Below are positions 23,576-31,467 of a stretch of DNA of 64,000 nucleotides, piece by piece (position 1 is the first letter of the stretch; every line of letters begins with the position of its first letter). The notes beneath the pieces were generated by a model that saw only the letters and a program-made list of their open reading frames with translations, was not told where the DNA came from and searched no databases. The DNA is from Alterisphingorhabdus sp038748365 (GTDB lineage Bacteria; Pseudomonadota; Alphaproteobacteria; Sphingomonadales; Sphingomonadaceae), in NCBI GenBank assembly GCA_038748365.1, contig JBCDIZ010000010.1, forward strand, positions 39,834-103,833, given 5' to 3'. Both the position numbers and the translations under genes were made by a program.

Positions 23576-24502
23576 ATGACCAATATCGCCGAAACCCTGC
23601 GCCACGCCGCCGAGCAGCTCGAAACGATAAGCGAAACCCCACGCCTTGATGCCGAACTACTGATGGCGCATGCGCTGGATATGGAGCGTGGCGCGATGCT
23701 GCTTAACAAAATGCGCGATCCGGCACCGGCGGTTTTTGGTCCGATGCTGCTAAGACGGCTGGCGCATGAGCCGGTGGCCTATATCACCGGCAAGGCAGAA
23801 TTCTGGAGCCTGCCGCTTACAGTCACCCCCGATGTACTGATCCCACGTGCGGATAGCGAAACCTTGATCGAAGCCGCTCGAGACTATTTCGTCAACTGCG
23901 CACCGCAACGCATCCTTGATCTCGGCACCGGATCGGGCGCGCTGTTGCTCGCCGCCCTGAGCGAATGGCCCTCAACTCATGGACTGGGTATGGATCAGTC
24001 CGCCAAAGCATTGGCAATTGCGCATAACAATGCCGATCATCTAGGTCTGTCGGATCGCTGTCAGTTTGTCTGCCAAAGCTGGAGCGACGGTGGCTGGATT
24101 GAGAATCTTACAAAACCCGTTCACCCTGAGCCTGTCGAAGGGTCGCACTTAACTTCTGAAGAAAAAAACAGCCCTTCGACAGGCTCAGGGCGAACGGAGA
24201 TAGGATTGTTCGACCTGATCCTGTGCAACCCGCCCTATGTCGAGAGCGATGCCATCCTCGCGCCACAGGTACGCGATTATGAGCCGCATCAGGCGCTTTT
24301 TGCCGGGTCGGAAGGGCTGGACGACTATCGCCATTTGCTGCCATTTGTACCGAAACTGCTCCATCCTGACGGCGCAGCGATTTTTGAGATTGGCGCAACA
24401 CAGGCTGAGTCAGTCAAAAATATTGCGCAAGAAAACACTTTGCGATCACGGCTTTATCATGATCTTGCGGACAACCCCCGGGCACTGTTATTTACGCACT
24501 AA
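23576..24502 (+). CDS. prmC: Peptide chain release factor N5-glutamine methyltransferase
   Basis: It methylates the glutamine of the GGQ motif in RF1 and RF2 using S-adenosylmethionine. The 308-residue product has an N-terminal helical substrate-binding domain, the AdoMet motif LDLGTGSGALLLAALSEWP and the catalytic NPPYVES. The domain between them is longer than usual. Positions 24117-24197 are a dispersed family B repeat of 81 bases, read in frame as the segment beginning KPVHPEPVEG and ending STGSGRTE. It adds 27 residues before the strand leading to NPPY, so the enzyme probably carries a surface loop there. The gene is otherwise intact. Confidence 0.93.
   Translation: MTNIAETLRHAAEQLETISETPRLDAELLMAHALDMERGAMLLNKMRDPAPAVFGPMLLRRLAHEPVAYITGKAEFWSLPLTVTPDVLIPRADSETLIEAARDYFVNCAPQRILDLGTGSGALLLAALSEWPSTHGLGMDQSAKALAIAHNNADHLGLSDRCQFVCQSWSDGGWIENLTKPVHPEPVEGSHLTSEEKNSPSTGSGRTEIGLFDLILCNPPYVESDAILAPQVRDYEPHQALFAGSEGLDDYRHLLPFVPKLLHPDGAAIFEIGATQAESVKNIAQENTLRSRLYHDLADNPRALLFTH
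24117..24197. repeat. Dispersed palindromic repeat inserted in frame in prmC (family B, copy 1)
   Basis: CCGTTCACCCTGAGCCTGTC at the left and CCTTCGACAGGCTCAGGGCG at the right are inverted copies enclosing about 30 A-rich bases. The length, 81, is a multiple of three and the reading frame through it is open. A related element is intergenic at 25422-25494. Confidence 0.88.
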
Positions 24503-24810
24503 GCCAATAGCCATTAACTATAATGCACTTTTTGCTTGGCAAGGTCGGATTCGCCCGTTAGGCATTTACACAGTTGAACAGCACTGACCATTTGGTCCCT
24601 GTTTAACAGGTCCCGACAATGAAGGATGTTTTCTGGACCCATTGACGCATCTGCATGATTGGTTGCCCGGCATATTTGCTGGCCCCGGCTCCTCCGGACC
24701 ATGCGCCAGCAAGAATTTGTTGGATATTATGCGCTAAAGACAATGGACCATGTAACATTCGGCAAGACGGGATATCGCCCGACAACAGATATTTTAGGAT
24801 AGGCGAACAA
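24503..24810 (+). promoter_or_regulatory. Upstream region of DUF4167 gene with a hairpin
   Basis: This 308-base gap follows prmC. It contains a perfect 8-bp stem TTGCTGGC/GCCAGCAA at 24676-24712 with an inner CCGG/CCGG pair, about 100 bases before the DUF4167 start. It may be a structured 5' leader. The ATG at 24655 opens the same frame, but its product up to 24811 is not conserved in the family as I know it. Confidence 0.4.
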
Positions 24811-25410
24811 TTGAATCAGAATAACCGGGGACAGAACCGCCGTCGCGGCCGCAACAATAACCGCAATAATAGCGGCAATCGCGGTGGCGTCGACAGTGGC
24901 AATCGTATTGACAGTCGGGCACGCGGCAACGCCAACCAGCTGATGGAAAAATACAAAAAGCAGGCGCATGACGCGCAAATGGCCGGTGATCGCGTCAATT
25001 ACGAATATTATCTGCAATTTGCCGATCATTATTTCCGGGTGCTGGCCGATAACAAGGCGCGCCAGGAAGAGGCCCGCGCCAAGCGTGAGGAAGAACGGCA
25101 GGAACGGCGCGAGGCTAATAGTCAAGGTGATGACGAAGCTGTCGAGGCGCAAAGCGCTGACGATGCACAGCTCGAAGCAGAAGCTGACGACTCCAGACCA
25201 CGCCGCCGCGCTCCACGTGGTCGCAAGCCCAGAGCCGCGGCTGCTGAGGCCGGTGCCAGCGAGGGCGAGGATAATGGCCTGAGCATGGATGCGCTGCCGC
25301 CTGCTATCGCCAGCGATGAGGAAGAGAAGCCTGCCCCCAAAAAGCGCGCACCGCGTCGCCGCAAGCCCGATGCCGATGACACCGCAACTGAAGCGGTTGC
25401 TGCTGAGTAA
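24811..25410 (+). CDS. DUF4167 protein (predicted RNA-binding, Arg-rich)
   Basis: The product is 199 residues from a TTG at 24811, in a context with AGGAT upstream. The N-terminus is an Asn/Arg/Gly-rich tail (LNQNNRGQNRRRGRNNNRNN). Next comes the conserved helical pair of the family (ARGNANQLMEKYKKQAHDAQ, MAGDRVNYEYYLQFADHYFR). The C-terminal half is a low-complexity alternation of acidic stretches and Arg/Pro/Lys clusters. DUF4167 proteins are typical of Alphaproteobacteria and are usually encoded next to prmC, as here. RNA binding is inferred from composition, and the exact role is unknown. Confidence 0.85.
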   Translation: MNQNNRGQNRRRGRNNNRNNSGNRGGVDSGNRIDSRARGNANQLMEKYKKQAHDAQMAGDRVNYEYYLQFADHYFRVLADNKARQEEARAKREEERQERREANSQGDDEAVEAQSADDAQLEAEADDSRPRRRAPRGRKPRAAAAEAGASEGEDNGLSMDALPPAIASDEEEKPAPKKRAPRRRKPDADDTATEAVAAE

Positions 25411-25421
25411 GCAAAACATCA

Positions 25422-25494
25422 CCGTTAGGGCTGAGCCTGTCGAAGCCCGCCTCTCGTAACGAGAAACGCCCTTCGACAAGCTCAGGGCTAACGG
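25422..25494. repeat. Dispersed palindromic repeat (family B, copy 2)
   Basis: CCGTTAGGGCTGAGCCTGTC at the left and CCTTCGACAAGCTCAGGGCT at the right are inverted copies. It lies between the DUF4167 gene and the first DUF4139 gene and could act as a transcription terminator in both directions. It matches the element embedded in prmC in its CTGAGCCTGTCGAAG core. Confidence 0.8.
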
Positions 25495-25587
25495 TTTATG
25501 TAGATAGAAGTTTAACGGCAAAAAACCCCATAATCACCTGTTCATCTTTCCCGCATTACGTCATGGTCGGACTAAGGGGAGATATTC

Positions 25588-27066
25588 ATGCGCTTCAATT
25601 CCTTTGCCAAATCTGCGGCGTCGATCATCGTCTTTACTACCCTTTGCGCCCAGACCGCGCCGACGGACAAGAGCGCGCAGGGCGATGTTGCGGTCACCAT
25701 TTACAATAACAATCAAGCGCTGATTCGTGATGAACGGCGGATCAATGTCCCTGCTGGTACCACCCGCATCCCCTTCCCCGATGTCTCGGCGCAGATCCGC
25801 CCCGAGACGGTAACGCTGAATGGCGATGGCTTTGATATTGTCGAGCAGAATTTCGATTATGATCTGCTCTCTCCGGGTGCCTTGATGGCAAAGGCGGTGG
25901 GGCAGACGGTCACACTGCTGCGCACCAACCCCGCGACTGGCGCGGAAACGCGTGAGCGCGCCAAGATATTGGCGGTCAATGGCGGCGTGGTGATGCAGAT
26001 TGGCAGCCGCATTGAGGTCTTGCGCGATGATGGCCTGCCGGTGCGGGTTATCTTTGACCGCATCCCACCCAATTTGCGCGCCAAGCCAACACTCTCGATA
26101 ACCCTTGATTCCGCACGCGGCGGCACCCGCCCGCTGGCGCTGAGCTATCTCTCACAGGGGCTGGGCTGGGGCGCGGATTATGTTGCGCTGTTCGATGAGG
26201 GCGGCAACAGCATTGATGTGCAGGGCTGGATCACGCTGACCAACAATACCGGCACGACTTTTGAGAATGCGCGGACCTTGCTGGTCGCCGGCAGTGTCGG
26301 GCAGGTCAGCCGCGGGCGCGGGCGTAATAACATCCGTGGCAATCGTCCCGGCACCGAAAGCGCCGACCGCGAGCGGCTGGGCGATTTCTATATCTATCCG
26401 CTGGAAAAGCGCACCACCATCGCCAATGCGCAGCAGAAACAGGTGAGTTTCCTCGATATCGCAGGCGCTCGGGCGCAGCGCGGCTATCAATATACCAATG
26501 GCTGGCTCGGCAGCAGTGATGATGCCCGTAGCGTCAGCTCGGTGCTGAAATTCTCGACCAGCAATGAGGGCGGCCTGGGCGATGCCCTGCCTGCCGGAAC
26601 CGTGCGCGTCTATCAACGCGATGCCCGCGGCAATGCGCAATTTATCGGCGAGAGCGGCATCGGCCATACGCCGGGCGGATCAGAGCTCGCGCTGGTGACG
26701 GGCGAAGCGTTTGACATCAAGGTGCAGCCGGTCGTGGTCAACCGCAGCCGCATTGCGGCGAATGAATGGGAACGCACCGCACGCTATCGCATCACCCGTT
26801 CGGATGGCAGCAGCGAAACCGCCACGGTTGAGCGGCAGAAGCAATTTTATCGCACCGAGATGCGCTACACCGTGACCAATGCCAGCAATCGGCCAGTAAC
26901 GGTCGATCTCGCGCAAAGGGGGCTGGACCGCTATTATGGTGACACCAGAGTGCCCAGCGAAAGCATCGTCGGCAAACAGCGCAATGCCGATACCCGCGTC
27001 TGGCAGGTTCCGGTGCCCGCCAATGGCGAGACTGTCCTGACCGTCACCTTTGATACGCAGTATTGA
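25588..27066 (+). CDS. DUF4139 domain protein, exported (first of two)
   Basis: The 492-residue protein has an N-terminal signal peptide (MRFNSFAKSAASIIVFTTLC). A DUF4140-like N-terminal beta domain begins DVAVTIYNNNQALIRDERRI. The large DUF4139 beta-rich domain then spans most of the protein, with LSYLSQGLGWGADYVALFDE and GWITLTNNTGTTFENARTLL. The family includes fungal mucoidy inhibitor A homologues, and its function in bacteria is unknown. The ATG has a strong ribosome site (AAGGGGAGA). It is followed directly by a paralogue at 27237-28787 that shares the same layout. Confidence 0.88.
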   Translation: MRFNSFAKSAASIIVFTTLCAQTAPTDKSAQGDVAVTIYNNNQALIRDERRINVPAGTTRIPFPDVSAQIRPETVTLNGDGFDIVEQNFDYDLLSPGALMAKAVGQTVTLLRTNPATGAETRERAKILAVNGGVVMQIGSRIEVLRDDGLPVRVIFDRIPPNLRAKPTLSITLDSARGGTRPLALSYLSQGLGWGADYVALFDEGGNSIDVQGWITLTNNTGTTFENARTLLVAGSVGQVSRGRGRNNIRGNRPGTESADRERLGDFYIYPLEKRTTIANAQQKQVSFLDIAGARAQRGYQYTNGWLGSSDDARSVSSVLKFSTSNEGGLGDALPAGTVRVYQRDARGNAQFIGESGIGHTPGGSELALVTGEAFDIKVQPVVVNRSRIAANEWERTARYRITRSDGSSETATVERQKQFYRTEMRYTVTNASNRPVTVDLAQRGLDRYYGDTRVPSESIVGKQRNADTRVWQVPVPANGETVLTVTFDTQY

Positions 27067-27108
27067 TTGCTGTGAACGCCAGAGCTTTCTTGGCGCTCTG
27101 CTTATCTC

Positions 27109-27182
27109 CCGTTCGTGTCGAGCGTAGTCGAGATACGGCTCTCCACTTGCACCAGCCTCTCGACTTCGCTCGAGGCGAACGG
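27109..27182. repeat. Dispersed palindromic repeat (family A, copy 2)
   Basis: CCGTTCGTGTCGAGCGTAGT at the left and CTCGACTTCGCTCGAGGCGA at the right are inverted copies. It lies between the two DUF4139 genes. The second gene's frame is open through it back to 27063. Confidence 0.85.
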
Positions 27183-27210
27183 TGTGATTGGGGCGTCAAT
27201 GGTCAGAAAA

Positions 27211-27242
27211 GCCTCAGTCGCCTTCGGCTCCTCGCAATGACG
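27211..27242. repeat. Half-element of the GTCATTGCGAGGAGC-type repeat (family E)
   Basis: The minus strand reads CGTCATTGCGAGGAGCCGAA and continues GGCGACTGAGGC. This is the core of a dispersed repeat seen in many proteobacteria. The likely start codon of the second DUF4139 gene is inside it. Confidence 0.6.
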
Positions 27243-28787
27243 ATGCTGTTGCTTTTCCCGGCTCTGGCAGCGGCCCAGTCGGTCGTCACTTCCAATGGTC
27301 CAGATGCGGTCGAGGTATCCATCTACCGCGACAATAGCCGGGGCGATTATGGCGAGCTTGATCTCAGCTATCTGCAAGGCTTTGCGCTGATCAGCGAGAC
27401 CCGCACCGTGAGCCTGCCCTCTGGACCGGCGACCATCCGTTTTGAGGGCGTTGCCAGCGGTATTGATCCGGCGAGTGCACTCGTCACCGGCATTGGCATC
27501 GAAGAAAAGAATCAGGACGCCCGGCTGCTCAGCCAACGCGGGCTGCTCGATCATTTTACCGGCCAGCGCGTCACTCTACGTCGCACCGATCCGGCAACCG
27601 GCGAAACCACCGAGGAAAGCGCCACAATCCGCTCTGGCAGCGACCGGCTCATTGTCCAGACCGCTGCCGGATTTGAGGCGGTTGCCTGCACCGGACTCAA
27701 CCAAACACTGGTGTTTGACCGCGCTCCGGAAGAGCTTTCGGCCAAGCCGACACTTTCGGTCGAGGTCGGGGATCAGCCGGGCGGTGAATACACGCTTACC
27801 CTCACCTATCTGGCGCAGAATTTTGACTGGCAGGCCAATTATGTCGCCGAGTTCAATGAAGATGCGTCGGCAATTGATCTACTCGGCTGGATGACCATGG
27901 CATCGGGAGATGCCACCAGCTTTGTCAACGCCAACACCAACGCCATCGCTGGGACGGTTTTCCGCGACCAGGACTATGCCAATACGGTATTTGCCGAAGG
28001 CCTGGCGCCGGTGCGCTATCAATGCTGGCCTATGGCGACGACCGGGGCGTTTCAGGGCTATAATTATGCACGCCGCAGATACAGCCTGCGGGAAGAAGGC
28101 GTGGCACGTGGTGCTTTGGCAGCTCCGCCCGCGCCGATGATGATGGAAGCGGTTGCCGCCGATCAAGTAATCATGGTTACTGGTTCCAAAATAGCTGAGC
28201 AGGAAGAACTGGGTGACCTGAAACTCTATCGCATCCCCTTCCCCACAACCGTTGCCGCCAACAGCCAGAAACAGGTCGCCTTTCTCAAAAAGTCCAGAGT
28301 GTCAGGCGAAATCATCTATCAACTGCAAGTTGAAGAGAGATATGTTCGCAGCAGCCAGCCAAGCCGCTTATTCCGGATGCAGAATGAGGCCAAGGATGGC
28401 CTTGGCGAACCGCTCCCGTCCGGCCAATTTGCGTTTTTCCAGCAAGCACTTGGCTTACGTCAGCTTGTTGGTGAGGACAGCATGAGCGACAAGGCGGTCG
28501 GCGAGGAAATCGAGCTGACGCTGGGCGGCGCCGATAATGTGACCTTCACCTTAGACGCCACCGAGAAATATGGTGCTGATTGGAACAGTTATGAACTGAC
28601 CATTCGCAATGCCAATCCCGAGAGCATTGCCTTTGAGACCGAATTTCTGCGCGATCCGGATTATAGCTATCGCAAATTCAGCCGACGCACTTTTGAGCGG
28701 GATGGCAAGACTGTCTGGCATACTATCGTACCCGCCAATGATGAGGTCACGCTACGCTACCGCGTCTATGACGAAGATGATGGTTAA
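27237..28787 (+). CDS. DUF4139 domain protein, exported (second of two)
   Basis: The product is 516 residues from the ATG at 27237, with another ATG two codons on at 27243. It begins MTMLLLFPALAAAQ, a short signal peptide. The body parallels its neighbour: DAVEVSIYRDNSRGDYGELD, LTLTYLAQNFDWQANYVAEF and GWMTMASGDATSFVNANTNA. The C-terminal half ends with a beta domain containing DYSYRKFSRRTFERDG. No ribosome site precedes the start, which lies in a dispersed repeat. The frame is open upstream to 27063 through another repeat, giving the non-conserved SPVRVERSRDTALHL. It is probably a tandem duplicate that has diverged. The function is unknown. Confidence 0.85.
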   Translation: MTMLLLFPALAAAQSVVTSNGPDAVEVSIYRDNSRGDYGELDLSYLQGFALISETRTVSLPSGPATIRFEGVASGIDPASALVTGIGIEEKNQDARLLSQRGLLDHFTGQRVTLRRTDPATGETTEESATIRSGSDRLIVQTAAGFEAVACTGLNQTLVFDRAPEELSAKPTLSVEVGDQPGGEYTLTLTYLAQNFDWQANYVAEFNEDASAIDLLGWMTMASGDATSFVNANTNAIAGTVFRDQDYANTVFAEGLAPVRYQCWPMATTGAFQGYNYARRRYSLREEGVARGALAAPPAPMMMEAVAADQVIMVTGSKIAEQEELGDLKLYRIPFPTTVAANSQKQVAFLKKSRVSGEIIYQLQVEERYVRSSQPSRLFRMQNEAKDGLGEPLPSGQFAFFQQALGLRQLVGEDSMSDKAVGEEIELTLGGADNVTFTLDATEKYGADWNSYELTIRNANPESIAFETEFLRDPDYSYRKFSRRTFERDGKTVWHTIVPANDEVTLRYRVYDEDDG

Positions 28788-28788
28788 A

Positions 28789-28920
28789 CATCCTCCCCGC
28801 TTGCGGGGAGGGGAGCCGCCAAAGGCGGTGTAGGGGGCTATCAAATTGGCACAGCGCAAAGCGGGTATTCCCCTCCGTCAGCCGCTTCGCGCCTGCCATC
28901 TCCCCGTGAATGGGGAGGAT
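28789..28920. repeat. Dispersed repeat of the CCTCCCCGC type (family C, copy 2)
   Basis: It begins ATCCTCCCCGCTTGCGGGGA and ends CTCCCCGTGAATGGGGAGGA. The inner part (AGCCGCCAAAGGCGGTGTAG, GGGGCTATCAAA) matches the copy at 46903-47031 in the opposite orientation. It lies between DUF4139 and the convergent small membrane protein gene. Confidence 0.85.
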
Positions 28921-28925
28921 AAAGA

Positions 28926-29225
28926 TTATTGATCCTCACCCCAACCGGCATCGACCCGATCATCGATCGATTCATCATGGCCCGTTCCACTGGAGAGAAA
29001 CACCAAACCCATCAACGCCCCGGTGATCATCAGCGTCGCGCCTATGCCCAAGGCAGAGGCGATATAGAGGTGGATTGAGACAAAGCCATGCTCCCAATAG
29101 AGCAAGGCAAAAGCAATGAGGATGCACGCCAAAGTCACAAGACCCATAAGCCGCATCAGCCGCCAATAACGGCCCCAGGCATGGGCCGCGATATGTGGAT
29201 CATCGAGGTTGGAAGGCTTCGTCAA
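28926..29225 (-). CDS. Small inner-membrane protein of unknown function
   Basis: The 99-residue product has two predicted transmembrane helices: LMGLVTLACILIAFALLYW and YIASALGIGATLMITGALMG, the latter running on to LVFLSS. A hydrophilic, acidic C-terminal tail follows. The N-terminus (DDPHIAAHAWGRYWRLMRLM) resembles conserved small proteins of sphingomonads. No catalytic motif is visible. Confidence 0.7.
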   Translation of the reverse strand: MTKPSNLDDPHIAAHAWGRYWRLMRLMGLVTLACILIAFALLYWEHGFVSIHLYIASALGIGATLMITGALMGLVFLSSGTGHDESIDDRVDAGWGEDQ

Positions 29226-29446
29226 AGCAGATATCCTGTGCTCTAGGGGGCAGATAACGCGCTCAAAAGCACGCTATGTATATTTGTGATATAAGTCAGT
29301 TAGGCTTCACTGCCAACCATGGCTTCCTACCAGACACTTTCCAAGAAAGTTCTTTGATGGAGCCATATAGAAAAACAGGAGTCATCCTGCCGCTAAAAAT
29401 GGGTCAGTTGAGAGGGGCCGACGGCAAAAACTAGGGAGAGAATGCA

Positions 29447-29878
29447 ATGACTATCGCTACCATATTAGAACAGCATAAGGATCATGATGTTGTCGGTTGC
29501 AACTGCACGGACAAGGTGCGTGAGGTTGTTGCGATGCTCGCCAAAAACCGTATCGGGGCGGTGCCGGTGCTGCGCGATGGCAAGGTTGTCGGTATCTTCT
29601 CGGAGCGCGATCTGATCTATCGTGTCGCCGATCAGGGCGATAGCATATTGGATAGCGAGGTCGAAAATGCGATGACGTCGCCTGCCGTCACTGTCACTTC
29701 TGATACCGGCGTTCTGGCTTCACTTTCGCTTATGACCCGGCGCCGTATCCGCCATCTGCCGGTGGTCGATGCCGATATGCTGGTGGGCTTTGTATCAATC
29801 GGCGATCTGGTGAAATATCGCATCGACAAAATCGAACAGGAAGCTGCAGCGATGCGCGATTATATTCAGCACGGCTAA
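29447..29878 (+). CDS. CBS domain-containing protein
   Basis: The 143-residue cytoplasmic protein consists of a pair of CBS motifs, which bind adenosine nucleotides such as AMP, ATP or AdoMet. The first is VREVVAMLAKNRIGAVPVLR with VVGIFSERDLIYRVA. The second is TVTSDTGVLASLSLMTRRRI with LVGFVSIGDLVKYRI. There is no attached enzyme domain, as in many stand-alone bacterial CBS pair proteins. The start has a good ribosome site (AGGGAGAGAATGCA). It converges on thpR with a 2-base gap. The partner it regulates is unknown. Confidence 0.9.
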   Translation: MTIATILEQHKDHDVVGCNCTDKVREVVAMLAKNRIGAVPVLRDGKVVGIFSERDLIYRVADQGDSILDSEVENAMTSPAVTVTSDTGVLASLSLMTRRRIRHLPVVDADMLVGFVSIGDLVKYRIDKIEQEAAAMRDYIQHG

Positions 29879-29880
29879 TA

Positions 29881-30423
29881 TTATGATAAAGGCCAATCGG
29901 CCAGCTCTGCATAATGGCTGCCGCCACGGCCCAAATGACTCTCGAACAGAATCAGGCTGTCGAACCGGAACAATGCGCTGGTGAGATCGCCGTGACGCGC
30001 GACATATTCCGCCGCGCCCCTCGTCTTTTTGCCCAGTCGGGCTAGCGTGATATGCGGCATATAGCTGCGTGCTTCCGGAGCAAAGCCCAACCCGGTTATA
30101 ATACGCTCGCACCGCTGGTGCAATGCTGCCAATGGCTCTTTGGGCGTCACGCCGGCCCAGATCTGATCAATATGGTCCTTTCGGGTAAAATAACCCATTG
30201 CCGCCAGCCGCGCATCGATCATCGGTGCAGACAATCGGTCAAGCGCATCAACCAGCAAGCCAGCCTGATGCCGGTCAGCTTCTCCAATATAGCGAATGGT
30301 GAGATGCAGTTGTTCCGCGCTCTGCCAGCGGGCATTTTCTATGCCATGCTGGAGCAGCAACAGATGCTCAATAATATGACCTGGCGGACGCAGGGCTAGG
30401 AAAAGTCGCACGGAAAAGGCCAA
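29881..30423 (-). CDS. thpR: RNA 2',3'-cyclic phosphodiesterase (2H family)
   Basis: It opens 2',3'-cyclic phosphate ends of RNA to 2'-phosphate ends and was first known as 2'-5' RNA ligase. The 180-residue product has both HxTx motifs: HLTIRYIG near residue 41 and HITLARLG near residue 125. The N-terminus VRLFLALRPPGHIIEHLL is typical of the family. A TTG at 30423 begins the frame, and a GTG at residue 5 is an alternative. Neither has a strong ribosome site. It is about 18 kb from the tRNA-like array, so there is no direct genomic link to that element. Confidence 0.9.
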   Translation of the reverse strand: MAFSVRLFLALRPPGHIIEHLLLLQHGIENARWQSAEQLHLTIRYIGEADRHQAGLLVDALDRLSAPMIDARLAAMGYFTRKDHIDQIWAGVTPKEPLAALHQRCERIITGLGFAPEARSYMPHITLARLGKKTRGAAEYVARHGDLTSALFRFDSLILFESHLGRGGSHYAELADWPLS

Positions 30424-30526
30424 AAATGAAAGATGGTGAATGGGCGGTTTTACTTGAAAATTGGCAAGAAAGTAGCGATATTAGACGTAATTTGGCAATA
30501 TTGCTGATTTTTAGGAGTAAGACCTT

Positions 30527-31291
30527 ATGGCCGATCGCTTTGATCCGCGCATGACCGGCAGCCAGCAGCCGGGACAAACCTATGCTGGTGATGTCCGCAG
30601 CGAGGCCTTTGATGCCGGACTGCGCAGCTATATGCTGTCTATCTACAATTACATGGCCAGCGGTGTCCTTCTCACCGGTCTGGTGGCAATGCTGTTCTCT
30701 TGGGGCGGCGCCGAAAGTATGGCAGCGCAGGTCTTTGGCGGCCCTGGTATATTGAAATGGGTGATTATCCTATCGCCGCTGGCCATCGTTTTCGCGATGA
30801 GCTTCGGCCAGAATCGTTTCTCAACACCGGCGCTGCAATTCATGTTCTGGGCCTTTGCAACGCTGATGGGCCTTAGCATGTCGACGATTTTCCTGCGTTA
30901 TACCGGGGAATCCATCGCGCTGACCTTCTTCTCGACTGCCGCGGCGTTCGCAGGCCTTAGCCTGTGGGGGTATACCACCAAGAAAGATCTGTCCGGCTGG
31001 GGCAGTTTTCTGATCATGGGTGTGGTTGGCCTTTTGATTGCAATGATTCTGAACACATTTCTCCTCCCTCCAGAGGCTAATTATACAATGAATCTGGTAA
31101 TCAGCGGCTTGGGTGTGCTGATTTTCGCCGGTCTGACCGCCTATGATACGCAGAAGCTGAAAAGCATGTATGCCTATGTTGCGGGTACGGACATGATGGG
31201 CAAAACCGTTATTTTAGGCGCCTTGAACCTGTATCTCGACTTTATCAATATGTTCCAGTTCCTGCTCAGCTTTTTGGGCAGTCAGGAATAA
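30527..31291 (+). CDS. Bax inhibitor-1 / YccA family membrane protein
   Basis: The 254-residue protein has seven predicted transmembrane helices and a hydrophilic N-terminal tail of about 35 residues. Family marks are MLSIYNYMASGVLLTGLVAM, FSTAAAFAGLSLWGYTTKKD and the C-terminal GLTAYDTQKLKSMYAYVAGT, with the conserved Asp that lines the pore in BI-1 proteins. Bacterial members act as pH-sensitive calcium leak channels or interact with FtsH (YccA). The ATG has AGGAG upstream. A clear terminator follows at 31319-31352. Confidence 0.93.
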   Translation: MADRFDPRMTGSQQPGQTYAGDVRSEAFDAGLRSYMLSIYNYMASGVLLTGLVAMLFSWGGAESMAAQVFGGPGILKWVIILSPLAIVFAMSFGQNRFSTPALQFMFWAFATLMGLSMSTIFLRYTGESIALTFFSTAAAFAGLSLWGYTTKKDLSGWGSFLIMGVVGLLIAMILNTFLLPPEANYTMNLVISGLGVLIFAGLTAYDTQKLKSMYAYVAGTDMMGKTVILGALNLYLDFINMFQFLLSFLGSQE

Positions 31292-31318
31292 ACAAAGCAT
31301 ATAATCTGATTAGAAATC

Positions 31319-31352
31319 GCCCGGCTCGCCATCAAGGCAGCCGGGCTTTTTT
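31319..31352 (+). terminator. Intrinsic terminator after the BI-1 gene
   Basis: An 8-bp stem GCCCGGCT/AGCCGGGC with a 12-base loop is followed by TTTTTT, 28 bases after the stop codon. Confidence 0.92.
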
Positions 31353-31467
31353 ATGCGATTTACGACTCATCTCGTCGCAGCGATGCTTGCGCCCGTGCAG
31401 CAGGAGCAATAGACGGTTAAGAATATGCCCTATATTATAATGAAACTTGAAAACTAAAGAGGCAAAA

